NCBI GenBank assembly: GCA_905250075.1
Contig: CAJNOP010000511.1
Coordinates: 55,396-119,395 of the forward strand
Direction: 5' to 3'
DNA from: Rotaria sp. Silwood1
Taxonomy: Eukaryota; Rotifera; Eurotatoria; Philodinida; Philodinidae
Length of the DNA: 64,000 bases
In this document: piece after piece, positions 1 to 13,309 of the stretch
Layout of the letters: every line of letters starts with the position of its first letter
Numbering within the stretch: the stretch's first letter is position 1
Translations under genes and position numbers: made by a program
The notes under the pieces: generated by a model
Databases searched by the model: none
Told to the model about the DNA's origin: nothing
The model's input: only the letters and a program-made list of their open reading frames with translations

Positions 1-173
1 TTGCAGAGTTTCACTCGACTTTACATTGTAACTGAAAGTTTTTGTATATGATAAAGATAATCCGCAGCTTAGCTATGAAATAGCAACCGAGGACAATTGA
101 GAACTCCCATCTCATGAGAATGTACAGAATGGGCATGCTGCAAAGGTTGCTTTCGAAATGCAGGCAAACTCAC

Positions 174-1652
174 CAGTAATATTGAGAGTGACCATTGTCT
201 CTTCAGTTGACATCTTATTCTTGGCTGTCACCTTGTACACTCCTTGATCTTCTTGCTTTACCCTAGCGACTGAGAATGTGTATTGTGTTGTCTCTCGGCT
301 TGTGAACTGCAGTGCTTTTCCATCTTTTGTCAGCTGAACTGTCGGTATTTCCTTGCCACTCACAACCACGATAATGTCGAATGCTTGGTCCTCTTGCAAG
401 TCAATCACACTCGATGCTGGTTTCACTTTTGTCAACTTCACTGATTCCAGTACTGTAAGTACACATGGAGTCGATTGTACTTCACCAACTTCATTCTTCA
501 ATACGACTCGATAGGTTCCTTCACTCAGTGCCACTGTTGACTGTTTGATCAATAGTTGATACTCGTTCTTCGCCTCATCTACTGATGCATTCTCCGATCC
601 AATAGGTCTATCTTTGAAGAACCATTGAGCAGATGGTCGTGGTGCTCCTCGCACAATCAATTTTAGTGTGACATCTTGTTCACTTACAGTTTCTTGTTGT
701 TTGGGCAAGTCTTCGATGATTGTTGGTGCAACGAGAATATCAAGTTGAACAGTTTCTTCTTCGTCGCCATATTCATTCTCCACTCGACAAGTAATTGAAC
801 CAGCATGTTGTTCTAGATCGACGTTTTGGATAGACAAGTTCGCTTGATCAGTCGTAGCATCGAATTGCATTTCAACGCCTTCTTTCGCTGTCAACAGCTT
901 TCCATTGAGGAGCCATGTGATGATCGGTGTTGGATATCCATCAACATTCGAGACGAATACTGCTGTCTCACCTTGTCTCACTTTTTGTGTCGTCGGCTTG
1001 ACAATAAACATAGGTGATTCTACAACAGCATATGTAACTAAGAACAAGAATAGTCAAGGTGACTTACTCGAAACAATAACTTTGCACTTATCGGATTGAA
1101 GTGATCCACCAACATTGGAAATCATGGCTGAATATTCTCCTTCATCTTCTGGTTGTACATTTAAGATGGTCAGTATGTATTTGTCATCGTCACCAGTCGA
1201 TTTCGTCACTTGAATACGATCATTGGGTACGATTTCATCGTTGTCTCTCATCCAGACAATGTGAGGTTTCGGAGTTCCACTGGCGACGACTTCTAGTGTC
1301 AAGGTTTCACCTTTCGTGACTTTCAGTGCAGTATTGAGATTAGTGTTGATGATAGGTTTGATGCAATCAATCTTTAATGTTGTGTGAGCTTCAGTTTCAC
1401 CAAAAGCATTGATTGCTCTAGCTGTATAGACACCTTCATCAGCAAGTTTAGCTTGACGAATTGTTAGTATCGATGTTCCATCATCAGTCTCCGTTACTTG
1501 TAGACGATCATTGGTTGGAAGTGGCTGATCATTGAAGAACCATGTCATTCGTGGCTTTCCGATGCCGCTGAACTTCCATGAAATTTGAGTCTCTTGGCCA
1601 AATACACATGATTGATTGTTTTCTGATATTGGAGCTTCTACTTTGGGTTGAA
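174..1652 (-). CDS. Giant Ig-repeat (titin/twitchin-like) protein, two exons, partial
   Basis: Two exons read leftward, 1068-1652 and 174-1019, joined by a 48-bp intron (donor GTAAGTC, acceptor TGTTGTAG). All three visible boundaries are phase 1, the usual phase between Ig modules. Together they encode about five I-set immunoglobulin domains in tandem: two in the first exon and three in the second. Typical features visible are the 'GKPRMTWFFND' and 'GYPTPIITWLLNG' tryptophan strands and 'DEGVYTARAINAFGE' / 'DEGEYSAMISNVGG' F-G strands. Such chains occur in titin, twitchin and obscurin (UNC-89)-type sarcomere proteins, where they act as structural spacers. A donor (CTG|GTGAGT) closes the second exon, so the gene should continue past the left edge. 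The nearest acceptor, near 27, leads quickly to a stop. No upstream exon was found between 1653 and 3400, so the 5' part is either far away or lost. Family sure, specific protein not. Confidence 0.8.
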
Positions 1653-3408
1653 CTAAAAAATAAGTAATCGTTCGTATTGGAGATGGGAGATGATGAGACT
1701 ACTCGGAGCATGAGCGTATGTGGCTAGAAGATCCACACCCATACGCTGCCACTCACACTCCACACTTTTTTCTGTGTTTAGCTTAATCAGTTAAGTTGAA
1801 GGTTTAGTTTAAAAAGCATTTTGTTCTCTAAGTACGAATTTATCAATCAGTTTTCGTTCAACCATTTTTCGTGGAGCTCAGTAAGTACACCTTTTCGAAT
1901 CAAGTACATCTCTCGCTCTCTTAATAAAGATAAGATGCACCCCTTCAGTTTAGTGAATATGTATATACGTAATTGCTAGATTAGGGACATTTCTCTCAGA
2001 TTCGGGATATCATTGAGAAGTATCATGAACCTGTATACCAGATGTTATTCATTACCAACTATTTGGTTTTTGAACCAGGTAACCAGCATTAAGAATGACT
2101 AACTGTGGTACCCATAAACAGATTTTCACTTCACCTACACCCAAGATGTATATTCATGTTAATCAGCAATGGACAGGACATGCTAACTTTACTATTTTTA
2201 AAACTCTAACAAATCACATTTTTCTATCCAATATTCGATATTTAATCAGAATCAATTACTTCCACATTGTTTAAAATATAACAATAGGAAAAAACGAATA
2301 AATGTCGCCAAAAAATCCATTAATTTTTCGTCACATATTAAATCTTACCCAAAATTTATGAAAGGATGTGTGAAGAGGAAATCTGTCGATAACAGCCAAA
2401 ACTTCAGCTTTTCTCCCTTAGTATGTCCTGATTGATCAATGGTTCTTGTTTTCTCACATAGTCATATCTTGATATCAAAAAGCAATTATTTTAGTAGAAA
2501 ATAAAAGCAAATCTAATTGAAGGCATATGATGTTATATTGTTCACAGTTTACTTATTAAGGAAAACAAGTTATCCTATCTTAAGTAAGGTGCCACGAAGA
2601 TTTAACTGATTTGAACTTTTCACTAGAGAAAGTATTTCTTGAGAAAATACTGATCACTAATAAAGTTTGATCAGCGAGTATTCAGATTGAAAAATTTGAT
2701 TCTCTATGGATGGTTCGGCAAGAAATGTATTTAACTGCGAGATATGTAGAAACAACTCACCAACTCAAAGTCCTTGATCCCCAAAATCTTTGACGAAGTT
2801 GTCGACGTAGTTGCCACTTTTTGGAAAATAATGGCTTACTTTCGTATTAAAACTCGATGTACAAAATATTCGGCTACTCATGAAAAGATTAGAGATCGAT
2901 AACGGTAACTATGCCTCATCTACTATTGAATAGATACCTCTCAAGAATAATTCTAATGAATTATTATCTAGATGAAATACCAAATGATAAGGAATGAGTC
3001 ATAAACACTGGTATTCTTAGTGTCTTTGAGATATTTTTTTCCATAATCTGAAAAATTATTTTTGTGACAGTATTTGTCTTTATAGTGTAAGTCAAAGATT
3101 CAAAAGCCTCAAGAGCATTGTCACGGAAGATCTTGTTGCGCCGATATTGCTGCATAGAAAATGTTGTTTTATCCATTGCAACTATCATATTTGTGATCAA
3201 CATATGTCAAATGACATATCTGTATGTTTTGAGACGTGAGGATAAAAATAAACTTTTCTTCGAGTCTTTGGGGGTACATCAGGTTCAAAAAATCATGATG
3301 CCACATATCGTCAATTGGAATTGCGCAATACAAGAATAACTCATATATGAAAACTGAATTGTCAATTTTCTTTGAAGGAACTTTTTCTACAGTAACGATA
3401 TTTGCGTT
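1653..3408. other. Non-coding stretch between the Ig gene and the next gene
   Basis: AT-rich DNA with many stops in all frames. Near 1713-1765 a degenerate patch of CACACCC/CACTC words resembles a worn TGTGGG-type array. An open frame at 2964-3203 (-) has no recognisable domain and no convincing splice context. Confidence 0.4.
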
Positions 3409-5641
3409 TTAAAGAAGTAAACCAACAAGGTATTTTATCAAATCAAGTTTACCTTGCTTTCCAGATGTATCGCTAGATACAGGAATATTCTCTAGCAATG
3501 TTTTAAAAAATTTCGGTATTATTCTCTTTTGAACTGCTTGTAAACCTTGTAACCACCCATATTCAGCAACATTATCTAATGCTAATTCATATAAATTGTC
3601 TTTATCGGGAATTTTAATTTTTCCCAATAATTCAAATAATTTTGAACGATAGTATTCACGTAAACCTTGAAATAACACCGATCGCTTTTTATTATCAGAA
3701 AAATTTTCTATAGATTTTAAACCATTATTAGTTATTGTACACCATAGATCATTGAATACATTTGTTTCATCCATACCTTTGTCATCAATACCTTCAAATA
3801 GAAGTTGCAAAACAATCGATAAGATTGGGCAATCTTTCAAGTATTTATTGCCATATTCAGCTGTACGTTTCAGAACAGAATCATAATTGATGGCAACTTC
3901 ATATTCTTTTAAAAATAAAATAAACCATTGATTTGAAGAACCATATTTTACTTTCCATTGTTGTTCAATGTATTTTTTCAGAGCTTTCATCAGTTTGCCA
4001 TTGTTTTCATTTATTGCTGCTGCATAAATATCTGGCAGAAGGTCTTCTTCATACTTAGACAATGATTGTCGACCATTTTCTAGCAAATCATTTATAATTT
4101 TATCTTTTATTTCATATTCTTCCAAGTCAAGAGCGCGTATTATTTCATTCTTGGCTAATTTTAATACTTCATCATCACCCACATTGTCAAGCTTTCCTGT
4201 TGAAGAAAATTTGATTATTGATAAATTAGAAGAGAACGTGAGTATTGGGTGTGACTGGAAGCAAAGAGAAGATACACACTCGCGATTACATCCAAAAAAT
4301 TGAAAGATTCAAAATATTCCATGACCGAAAGAAATGCATACCAGTGTGTAATAGAATCCATCGATGCGAAAATTGTTCGCACTTATGGAGAAATGCTCCT
4401 TTCTGTCTCAAGTCGTACATATCAAGAAAAAATAGAATGAAAGCATATACATACTTCTATCATTCACGGCACTTCTCTCTACACTTCCATTCAAATAGTC
4501 GTCTATCCCTTACGATAAAAAAGTGACGAAATTGTGATTTGCTCTCAAGTTATTTTCGACTTCTACTTGTGAAGGTAAAAACTATTGCAGAATTGCTCCT
4601 TTATTCATATTTAATTTCTTCTCGCTCAAATGGACACAAATACCGCCTGATTTTCTTCAAAAGAGAGTATTTTTCTGACTTTATGAGCTGATAGCCATCT
4701 CTGCTTTGAATGAATGGCTAAGAAAAAAATGAGAACAAGAAATAGAAACTAAAAGATCGTTGATTTTGTGAAACTCCTTTTCTTGCACAAACCATGACGC
4801 CACTATAGTCAGTAGCTGAGGATGCCAGGTAATACAGGTGTCAGCCTGTGTTTTGATATATTCGTCGCTCATATCCACCGTCGCAGCTACATTAACACCC
4901 ATAACGATATCCACACCTGTACTCGCACAGTCATTGACTGAATAACCATTCTGTGGGTACTAATTAGTTAACCTCTAGCTTGAAGAATAATCCAGTTGAT
5001 ACTTTAGCTTTGCTTTAAAAATTAAAGTTGAAGTTCTACTTTAAATTTTACCAGTTAAAGCTGAAGTCGATAGACGTGGTTATGGGTGTTAATGTTGGTT
5101 TAACTAGTGGTAATCAAACCACTCACATCTACCCTTATGAATAAAGAAACCGATCGTACACGCGTATTGTTGAATTACCTGCGTCAGCATGTGCAGTAAT
5201 ACTGTTAGTTGACAGTGGTCTCTTCATTGTTTGTTGAATGTTATGATCAGTTGTAATTCGAGAAATAAGTTCATCAAGCTGAACAACAACAGCTTGTACC
5301 TATGGACATAAAATCATAAAACGCAATCGAAATCATTCAATTTAATTTTACTTTGGAAAATCTGCTAGACCATTGTTCATTAATTTCTTTATTCATACAG
5401 TACACATATATTGACACAACTTGCTGAAGATTGTGAACAGAAGGTACTATTTCTTTTCCCAATTGACCACTAACAATCATTACTAGTCGATCCTTTTCTG
5501 GTCGTTCTTCAATATATTTCTGACATTGTGCTCTATCTTGGAACTTCTTGAAATGATTAATAATAGAGGCAAATTTTTGTTCTGTATCTCGATTCCTCTC
5601 GTCGTTCACATTAGCGTCAAGCCAAATGATGCAGGAGATCA
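3409..5641 (-). CDS. Protein with rotifer ART-type N-terminal domain fused to unknown helical domain
   Basis: Three exons join in frame: 5352-5641, 5179-5299 and 3409-4196, giving about 399 codons plus an unseen start exon. Acceptors end TTTTTTTAG, TCCATAG and TTCAACAG; donors are GTAAAAT and GTAATTC. The first two exons carry 'IIWLDANVNDERNRDTEQKF', 'DRLVMIVSGQLGKE' and 'VQAVVVQLDELISRITTDH'. From memory this is a domain found at the N terminus of many bdelloid proteins with an ADP-ribosyltransferase domain. Here no transferase follows. The last exon encodes about 260 residues, almost all helix-like, that I cannot assign. Intron 2 is 982 bp and holds an inverted repeat (arms near 4892 and 5075). 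The first codon is split (phase 1), so an upstream exon with the ATG is missing from this model. The last exon alone looks like a separate ORF with a GTG start, but the in-frame phase-1 join argues that it belongs here. Confidence 0.6.
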
Positions 5642-8600
5642 CTAAAAAAATTCGTAAAATAACATACAAAAAAAAAAACGTTGTTGATAATGTAATAGAC
5701 GGGAAAAGGTTCAAGAGTTTGAAGTGAGACAAACTTTTTTTCTGTATATGACGAAGATTATAAATGATTTTTTCGTTTCTGATTTGGAAAAAGAAAGGTT
5801 TATTAGGTATTTCAAAAAAGGAAAAAAGGTTTATTTTCCATTGTAAGTTCATAAAGTCTGTTTTTTACAGTAACATAAGGACGGATATCATCAGCATTTT
5901 TGTGTAATATCAATGAAGGTGAATACATAGAATGGAAATTTTCAATGCTGATTATTCGATTTCGTTATTGAATATATGAATGCTAAAAGTACTTACACAT
6001 GAACACACTCTCCCTTTTATTATTTTATTGAGTATTATTCATACTACTATTTTATTTTCTAAGTGTCATACAAAGAGAAGAAGAAAACAAGATGTTAAAT
6101 ACATCGAAGAAATCGACTTTCTTCTGAATGTTTACTTTCGTAGATAAGATTATTCAACCGAGGTGTGAAACTTTAGCGTAGTATTTTATTTCGTCTAGAG
6201 AATCAAGAAGGTTTTAAATCAGACTATATCATTTTACACTAAGTTCGGTGCTATCATTTGCAAATGTGTAGATTGTTCATTTTGAATCGGTATCAGTCAT
6301 AATTCTTGTCTTTACTTTAGAAAATTCCTACAGTAAACTCAGTTGATTCTATCAAATTGAGTCTACATAAAAAAAACTATTTCTGATCTGATGAAAAAAG
6401 TTCTAATATTTCATAGAGCTAGATAATCTGATACTGGAAGACACAACAAATTCAACTTTGCTTTGAATAGATATCATCTTTGTTGAATTTTTTAAATATA
6501 CAATAGCAAAATATCACTCAAGACTTCCAATTAGATTATAGCTAAGAACATAAAATTTTATTCCTGAATTCTTTTGAAAGTCGAAAAGGCCTCACAAAGA
6601 AGATTAATTTTTGTTATATCTGAGTAAAGAAGTTAGTCTCTTCACATATGGTATCTATTCAGAAGAAAAATCTTTTCCACATAAGAAGACTTTCCTTTCG
6701 GTTATTTTGGCTTTAAATGTTCGATGAAATTTGTTCATATTTTAGATGGATGAATGAAATCAAGAAAATGTTTTTTCATGTGACATTTACTTTACTAAAA
6801 CGAATGAATGTATTGATAGAATCTGCATTATTTGAAAGTAAAAGCGAGCCAATATACTACTCATGTTGGTTAAAAACTGTAAGGAAATCTGTTATTGTTT
6901 TATGAAAATTGAAGTATATTTTGAACAGAAAGGAAAACCACTCTTCTTACCATAGATAATGATCGACATTTCCTTTTTTTTTCTTCTACTGTCACTCAAC
7001 TTTCGACTGTAAGTTTTGTCATTCATTTAGGAGTACTCATCATTTCAAAACTGGACGTTCAATAGAACTTGAGCCAGAATTCAAGGTATTCAAGGCACTC
7101 TGTAATGAGGAAGATAATATTGAATCCTAATCGATTTCCTTGAAATTCTCAGTTTTTGGAAGGTGACTGCATCTCTTTACATCTGGTTAATTTCTCACCT
7201 CTATCAAAATCATTTTTAACAATGAGAGAAAATCTAAAAAGTCTTACAAAGCGTAACTCAAGTGGTTTTTGGCTTCTAAGAATCAAATATGAAATTTATT
7301 TACATAGTTGACTCATATAATACGATGTGACATACCTACGAGAGCTTCATGTTCTATGAAACTATTCTTTTTTTGAAAACTCGACTTTTTTTTTAGATCT
7401 GTGACAGTTGAAGGCCATAAGTTCAGGTGAACTCCCAGAGATGCGATCGGTTCATGTTTATGTAGAACCGAACCGAATTTGGTTTAATTCAGTATGGTTC
7501 GGACTGTAACCAAGTCGATGTCATCTCTGTTCACTGCTCAAAATAACTTTTAAGACCGATTAGCTCATTTCAAAAGAACTGTTGAGATAGTACTCAAGAT
7601 TAGAACTAATATGGAACTGTAGTGCGATTCTGGAGTTGCATAGACATTTTACTGAGACTAATGTTCATAATTTGTTTTCTAAGAATTTTTCACACTTATT
7701 TAAATTTATCATGATCAATGACCGGAAATAACAATACAATTTTAATTATTTATATGCAAGTGGAAACGGCTGCCTAGTGACCAAATTATTTGAGTGTATT
7801 ATTCAAAATAACTATCGTTGATAAAAAGTGCGAGGCAGATATCTGACAGCACAATAAAGAGCATGGCGGAGAAATATCTAATCCTCAAATGCAAACATAA
7901 CATGACCGCTACTCTGATTACAGCTTCTTATAATAATATTTCATGTGCTAAATTATAACTATTTCGCGTAGAGCTATAACTTGAATTTTTGGAAGTAGAA
8001 TGACGAGAAAACAATAAACAGAGTGAAGCTAAATAAATGACAATCATAGAGTTTTTCTAAGTATCTATGCATGTTTTAGTCATTTCACAACAAAGTTTTC
8101 TCATAAGAAGATTCATTATTCAATTCTTTAGAAAATTGCGTATTTCTATGCATGAAGACGTACTTTATCGTTCTTTGATACAGGACACAAACGATAACGG
8201 GAAAACGCAGAACTTTGTCAAGTTAGTTCTTTTTTACGAACGTTTCATTTTTAAAAGTTTTTTATTATTTCAGTAATATAATTAACTTTATTCTTCTCAT
8301 ATTCCTGACTTGAAAACTTTATTTCATATTGAATAATTTTTACTAATTTGCAAACTGATTGTTGGAAGACCAACAAGAAGTGGTAAATCTCATATTCGTA
8401 CTAATTATGAAACCTAAGTTTCGTAATTATTTAAAATATCAACTCTGCAAAATTTTGAAAATTTCCATTGATAATTAAAATGTTAATCAATTATTTCAAT
8501 GTATCTCTTCTGAGTAAAAACAGTTTTTCAACGGAAAATACTACTTGAACTTTAATCATCAAAAAAACACCGATCTAAACCTCTTATAATAGTATATGAA

Positions 8601-10285
8601 TCTTTCGCCCGATATATTTGATCACCTCATCATTTATAAAGCATATATAGATACAGTTTCTCTGTACTGCTGTCTTCTTTTGTCTCGAACCATAGATTGA
8701 TCATATCTGTAGATATACATGGATAGAATCAAAGAGACTGTTTTGCTCTTAAGCGAAGAACTTTTGATAATCGAACGACTATTTATGAAGTCTCTCACTA
8801 ACATACAAAGTTGTGATATTTGGATGGGTCTCCGAAATATATGCCATCTTCTTATAGATAAAGTTGGTTTTCAACTTTTATAATCAAGTTCATCTGAAAA
8901 CAATGTGATAAACATCTTGGACAAATACAAAATATAAACTTATTCAATCAAAAAATTGACTAACTGTGAAAAATACGAAGAATATGTACGAGAAATAATG
9001 TCAATGATGTATGTTAGTATGATGGTGTCTTAAAACGAGTCTCGACTATAAATGTGACTTTCGTGCTTCAAGAAAAATGAAATGAATATTTGGCTTTTAA
9101 GTAAAGATTAGTGAATAAGAATGGACTGAAGAACGCAAAGAATGGTGGTCCTACATGGCAAAATGCAAGGTTTTGAATAAAAAGCAGAAAGTAGACCTGA
9201 TACTTTCCTTTCCAAAAGAACAGAACTGAATTTCTCTATGTATTTTAATTTTCTAAAATAATTGATTCAGCTTCCTTTTGGAATTTTTTAGTTTGAATCG
9301 ATTTGATTTAAAGAAAGCATCACGTAGAATAATTTTTAACTCTTGTCTCAAAAGAAACTTGATTGAGTACTGATTAAAATTTAAACAATGCAAGTCTTCT
9401 ACACTTTTGTTTTCAATAAAATTATAGATTCTTTTTTGCTAACATCTAATTGAAAGTCAATAATTTATGTTCATTTCAAAAGAAATTTACTCTTCAATTT
9501 TCTTGACTCATGACAGTCTGACAAATAATTGAACATTGTTTTAGATCATCCTTTGGCTACAACACGTTATAGTGATATTGTATCTCATGTGTATGAATTG
9601 TAATTTTGATGATTATTCAATTGTTATTGGAGAAGTTTATATATGTTGCTATTTTGGATATTTGCTAAATTATCTTCAGAGAAACGTGACGATAAAAACC
9701 GAAATACAAGATTGCTCACAAGAAAATAATTTGAGGCTCAAAGATTTATTTTACTTCGTTTTCTTTTAAAGCCTTGTGCGTTTTATCTTATTTTTGACAT
9801 GTAACTATGATCAATTAATTGAATATTATTTCTATAATATTCAACAATAACCGTTGAGATTTCAACTACAAAAATTTTCATTAGATAACTATTCATAATA
9901 AAAGATTCACAGAAAAATTCTGAACTAAACCCATTAAACAGCGAGTGGTTTTCTTTATTGAAAACGAAGTTCACGAAAGTAGAAAGTCTGTTCTTTATCA
10001 AATGTTTGATCTATGTTATTCAAATAAAATACTATATCGAAAACATCTAGATTTGAAACGTGTACGTCTTTATACATAAATATGAAAAATAAAAAAAGGT
10101 GAATACTTTTTGCTCTAATTAGAGCGAATAATATTCCTTTAAAACTTATTTTTTTCACAGGTGTTAGAAGATAATGGACCAAGAATTGTGAATATACCCA
10201 TTTACCACAACTTGTTTTTCTCCGAAACAATACCGAAATTGTATCCACATCGGTGGATAATAAAAACGATTAAGACGACTCTGGG
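5642..10285. other. Gene-poor AT-rich stretch
   Basis: About 4.6 kb in which I see no gene. Open frames are short, AT-driven and without domains. Around 7447-7510 a GGTTCGG/AACCGAACC word repeats on both strands, which looks like a worn transposon end. The missing 5' exon of the preceding gene may lie here. Confidence 0.4.
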
Positions 10286-10336
10286 TGTGGGTATGATCGA
10301 TCAGAAAAACCACACCCCCATACATACACACCCATG
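10286..10336. repeat. Short TGTGGG hairpin
   Basis: GGGTGTGGGTAT, a spacer of about 17 bases, then CACACCCCCATA. This is the smallest member of the G-rich then C-rich telomere-like hairpins in this window. Confidence 0.55.
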
Positions 10337-10341
10337 CCCTC

Positions 10342-10640
10342 AATTTGCACGAGCAAGCAGGTTTCTGTGGAAGAAAAAAATTTGAAATGACCATAAGTCG
10401 ATACGGAGGAGCTATGTCGTTATCACTAGTGAACATATCACATCTATGTTTCCTACTTAGCTATCTATATCTTCTGTGTTTCTATGTTTTCGAAAACGAC
10501 GAGTAATAGATCAGATAAGCATTTGCTTGAAAAACCTAGATTTGATATGTTCACTAGTTATAACGACATAGTTCCTCTGTATCGACTTATGATCATTTCA
10601 AGTTTCTTGTTCCAAAGAAAACTGCTTGCTCGTGCAAGTT
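10342..10640. repeat. Inverted repeat with ~98-bp arms
   Basis: The left arm (10342-10440) is the reverse complement of the right arm (10543-10640) at most positions, with a spacer of about 100 bp. Shared words are TTGCACGAGCAAGCAG, AAGTCGATAC and ACTAGTGAACATATCA. No open frame lies inside. It is probably a fold-back element or MITE. The small TGTGGG hairpin abuts its left arm. Confidence 0.75.
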
Positions 10641-11407
10641 TAACAAAAAGCATAAAAGAACATGGTACATTTACTAGTAAGAAAGAGCCTAAACATGGAA
10701 AAGTTTGATACTTTAGTTATTCGAGACCTAAATGGAGGCAGGTAAAATATTGATATTCGAGATACTCATCGAGGTTTCTGATACATAGAATAGTTTTGAA
10801 CTTCTTCTCAGGTTGGACACTCAAATATATTCTGTTGCCAGAGAAGAAACATTGAGGTCTTTTGTCAAAACAAATCAGAACTAGGTGATATTTGTCATCA
10901 AGAAAACAATTATTCACAAGTATACCGTTCAAAACGTATGGCTTCTCTTCATAGAAAATATTTTTTACGAACTATTCTAGATGAAAAACTTTGAAACTAT
11001 CAGAGCTTCACTGATTTATTACACTTATTAGCGCAATCTACTTCACTATCAAATATTTCTAGTTGTGGTTCTCACAAGAAAAAGTGTCAGAGGTGTTCGT
11101 CTGAGCGAATGCTACGCTCACTGGTTTCTATTTCGTGTTATTTTCACGAACTGAAACAAATTTTAAAAATTTGTTTGCTTTCCGTATTTCTAATTTTTCA
11201 TAGATTTCTAGAACTGTCATTATTTTTAGAACTTTCGAAGTTTGATTTTCGATGTTGAAGATCCTTTGATACACAATTAAACTATAAAACAGCCAAAAAT
11301 GCTTTACAACATTCTGTTAACCGTTGTTTTACGACTGAGTGTCTCCCATCATTATTTAAGAAACAGTCAACTATGATCTCCGGCAGCAAGATTAAATCTC
11401 TGTAATA
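10641..11407. other. Intergenic, nothing recognised
   Basis: 3' flank of the ADP-ribosyltransferase gene. AT-rich; a GAGCGAATGCTACGCTC near-palindrome near 11103 is the only structure noticed. Confidence 0.35.
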
Positions 11408-12343
11408 TCAATCACATCCCTCGCTATGCCAATACATACCAGACTTCGGTGGAATTTTCATTGGTACATCTGCTTGCTGTAGTGAGCTGCATTCTGGTTT
11501 ACTTGTGGCAGGCTGAATTTGATTGACATCGGATACAGTTACATCGTTATTCGTTTGTAGGCTGTGTAGTTTTTCCGAAGGTGAATAAGTCGAGTCGGTA
11601 GTAAATGGGGGCGGAATGAGTAATGGCTCAGGTGATTGAATTTCTTGTAACTGAATAGTGCGAAGACCGTGACCTTGATCAAGAATACCTTTCACATGGA
11701 ATTGAGTAGCGGCAAGTAAAAGCACTTCGTCTTCGAATGGGTAAAACGAATGCTTGCGAATGTCTTTCGCTGAATGACATTCGATGTTGAACATTGTTCT
11801 TGTACCTGTTTTACCCAAAAACTGCTCTGATTGCAGAACCTCGACGGACGTAGTACACGAAGAAAAACCCCACCATACGACAGTTTCGCCTTTTTGAAAC
11901 TGTGGAGTCAAATCGAGTTTTACACCTCTATACACCGTTAGCTTAGGAATCAAAGGCAAGCGAAATAATGCAGTGAGAAACAGTCGAAGATATAGAAACC
12001 ACGGTTTCAGTTTTTTTCGATTTGTCGATCGTAGAGCAGCATTTAAAGCAAAATAGAGGCATTTATCCAGCGGCTCCCATCCCATTGAATAGAGCATGAT
12101 CGCTGCCGATTCATCTTGTGTCAAATTATCAGCTGGCTTCTTGCACTTTTGTTTGGCTGCATGTGCATAACTTTTAACTGTTGGCAGCAGTGAGACTAGT
12201 GGCTCAACCGCTCTTTCAAGTGCGACAACAGGCATCTCCTCATAACCACTGATAGGCATTAGAAATTGGATCGGCTCTTCAGCAATATCTGTCAAACGCA
12301 GAACACGTTGAGTAGTCTTTTCGTCTTCATCACCTGTGGCCAT
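11408..12343 (-). CDS. NAD:arginine ADP-ribosyltransferase (R-S-E class)
   Basis: Single-exon 311-residue protein that should transfer ADP-ribose from NAD to arginine side chains. The three signature elements are present in order: the arginine in 'LTVYRGV' (about R139), '[10 protein letters not shown]' with the STS-like serine strand (about S161), and the ExE loop '[10 protein letters not shown]' (E204 and E206), whose two glutamates specify arginine as acceptor. Before the catalytic core, '[12 protein letters not shown]' and '[11 protein letters not shown]' match the helical region common in bdelloid ARTs. No signal peptide or membrane segment follows the chosen start '[12 protein letters not shown]', so the product looks intracellular. 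The open frame continues 56 codons further upstream, but that part is hydrophobic and AT-driven. The C-terminal ~80 residues are rich in S, T and P and look disordered. A TGTGGG hairpin begins about 200 bp upstream of the ATG. Confidence 0.85.
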   Translation of the reverse strand: MATGDEDEKTTQRVLRLTDIAEEPIQFLMPISGYEEMPVVALERAVEPLVSLLPTVKSYAHAAKQKCKKPADNLTQDESAAIMLYSMGWEPLDKCLYFALNAALRSTNRKKLKPWFLYLRLFLTALFRLPLIPKLTVYRGVKLDLTPQFQKGETVVWWGFSSCTTSVEVLQSEQFLGKTGTRTMFNIECHSAKDIRKHSFYPFEDEVLLLAATQFHVKGILDQGHGLRTIQLQEIQSPEPLLIPPPFTTDSTYSPSEKLHSLQTNNDVTVSDVNQIQPATSKPECSSLQQADVPMKIPPKSGMYWHSEGCD

Positions 12344-12545
12344 TTTGAGTGTGTACAAAGGAATTAAATATGGGTAAGATCGATGGGTATCTGAAAATGA
12401 ATTGACTAAAATGTGCAGACTGAAAAAAACTATCTTAATCTCAGCATATAAAAGAACGAGGTAGTTTAATCCATAAGAGTACGGAAAAAAGGTATTGATT
12501 TCATACAACATTTTCTATATTTTGCACGAATACAGACCGTGCAAA

Positions 12546-12692
12546 TATCGGGTGTGTGTGGGTGTGAGTTTGAGTGTGTGGGCATCGGTGTAGTTGTGCG
12601 TGAGTTGTGGGTGTTCATTGATGTGGGTTGTGGATGTGGGTATGGGTGAGGATGTAGATTCTCTCTTTACCTACTAACACCTACATCCTATC
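12546..12692. repeat. Degenerate TGTGGG array with short C-rich return arm
   Basis: About 110 bp of worn (TGTGGG)n on the plus strand, then a spacer of about 20 bases, then CACCTACATCC. It has decayed more than the arrays near 18100 or 47800. It lies in the 5' flank of the ADP-ribosyltransferase gene. Confidence 0.65.
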
Positions 12693-13309
12693 GACGAGTG
12701 GTCCGCAGCTTTTTGGCTTTCCTTTCATACGGGACATTGTGTCATCTAACACTACTCGCCTTGACCTAAAGACATAATTTGGTAAGCTTAGTGTTCTCAC
12801 AGGCCGTCTTACGGATGCTAAGGCAATTCGTCGCTGGACAATTTTATAATTGAATTATAGTCTTGCAAAAAATTATTCATGCGACGAATTAACCGGTCAC
12901 CCGTCTTACGAACCCTTATTTGAACTAAATAATGCTCTTGTTCGCATGATTTTCCGTATTGCTTGAAACTTTGCGCTGACATCCTGCTAGATCCGTGTGT
13001 GATCACGGCCTCCGTGCGTTAACTGTTACCTGTGTTTGTGAGACTAGACTTGCTTTGCCTTCACTCTTAACGCTTGAGATGCGCTTGAAACTTTCTGATT
13101 AGGGATGCACCGATGGCGGTGCACTGGTGGTACGGTGGAACGGTGACATGGTGCGCCGGTCATTTTTTATTGTAGTCCTTTGTCTGTAGTATGCGGTACA
13201 TCCCAGAAACTCGAGCACTTAATTTTCCGGTGAAAAGTGATCCCTTGTCCTAATAAAGTGATTTTGTAAATGTTTATCAGAAATTTGGGATATACCGGAG
13301 GATCAAGCC
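12693..13309. other. Intergenic with GGTG-rich patch
   Basis: No gene seen. Near 13100-13165 the words GCACCGATGG, GGTGCACTGG, GGTACGGTGG and AACGGTGACATGG follow each other as a short imperfect GGTG-type repeat. Confidence 0.35.

Noticed and set aside
2964..3203. 79-codon minus-strand frame
   Set aside because: Composition is plausible, but there is no domain, no consistent splice sites and no link to the Ig exons.
4681..4914. 77-codon minus-strand frame inside intron 2 of the ART-type N-terminal domain gene
   Set aside because: The exon 2 to exon 3 join is already in frame without it, and it lies beside an inverted repeat.
12344..12511. 56 extra N-terminal codons of the ADP-ribosyltransferase frame
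   Set aside because: They are hydrophobic, AT-driven and unlike ART leaders; '[12 protein letters not shown]' gives a normal start.
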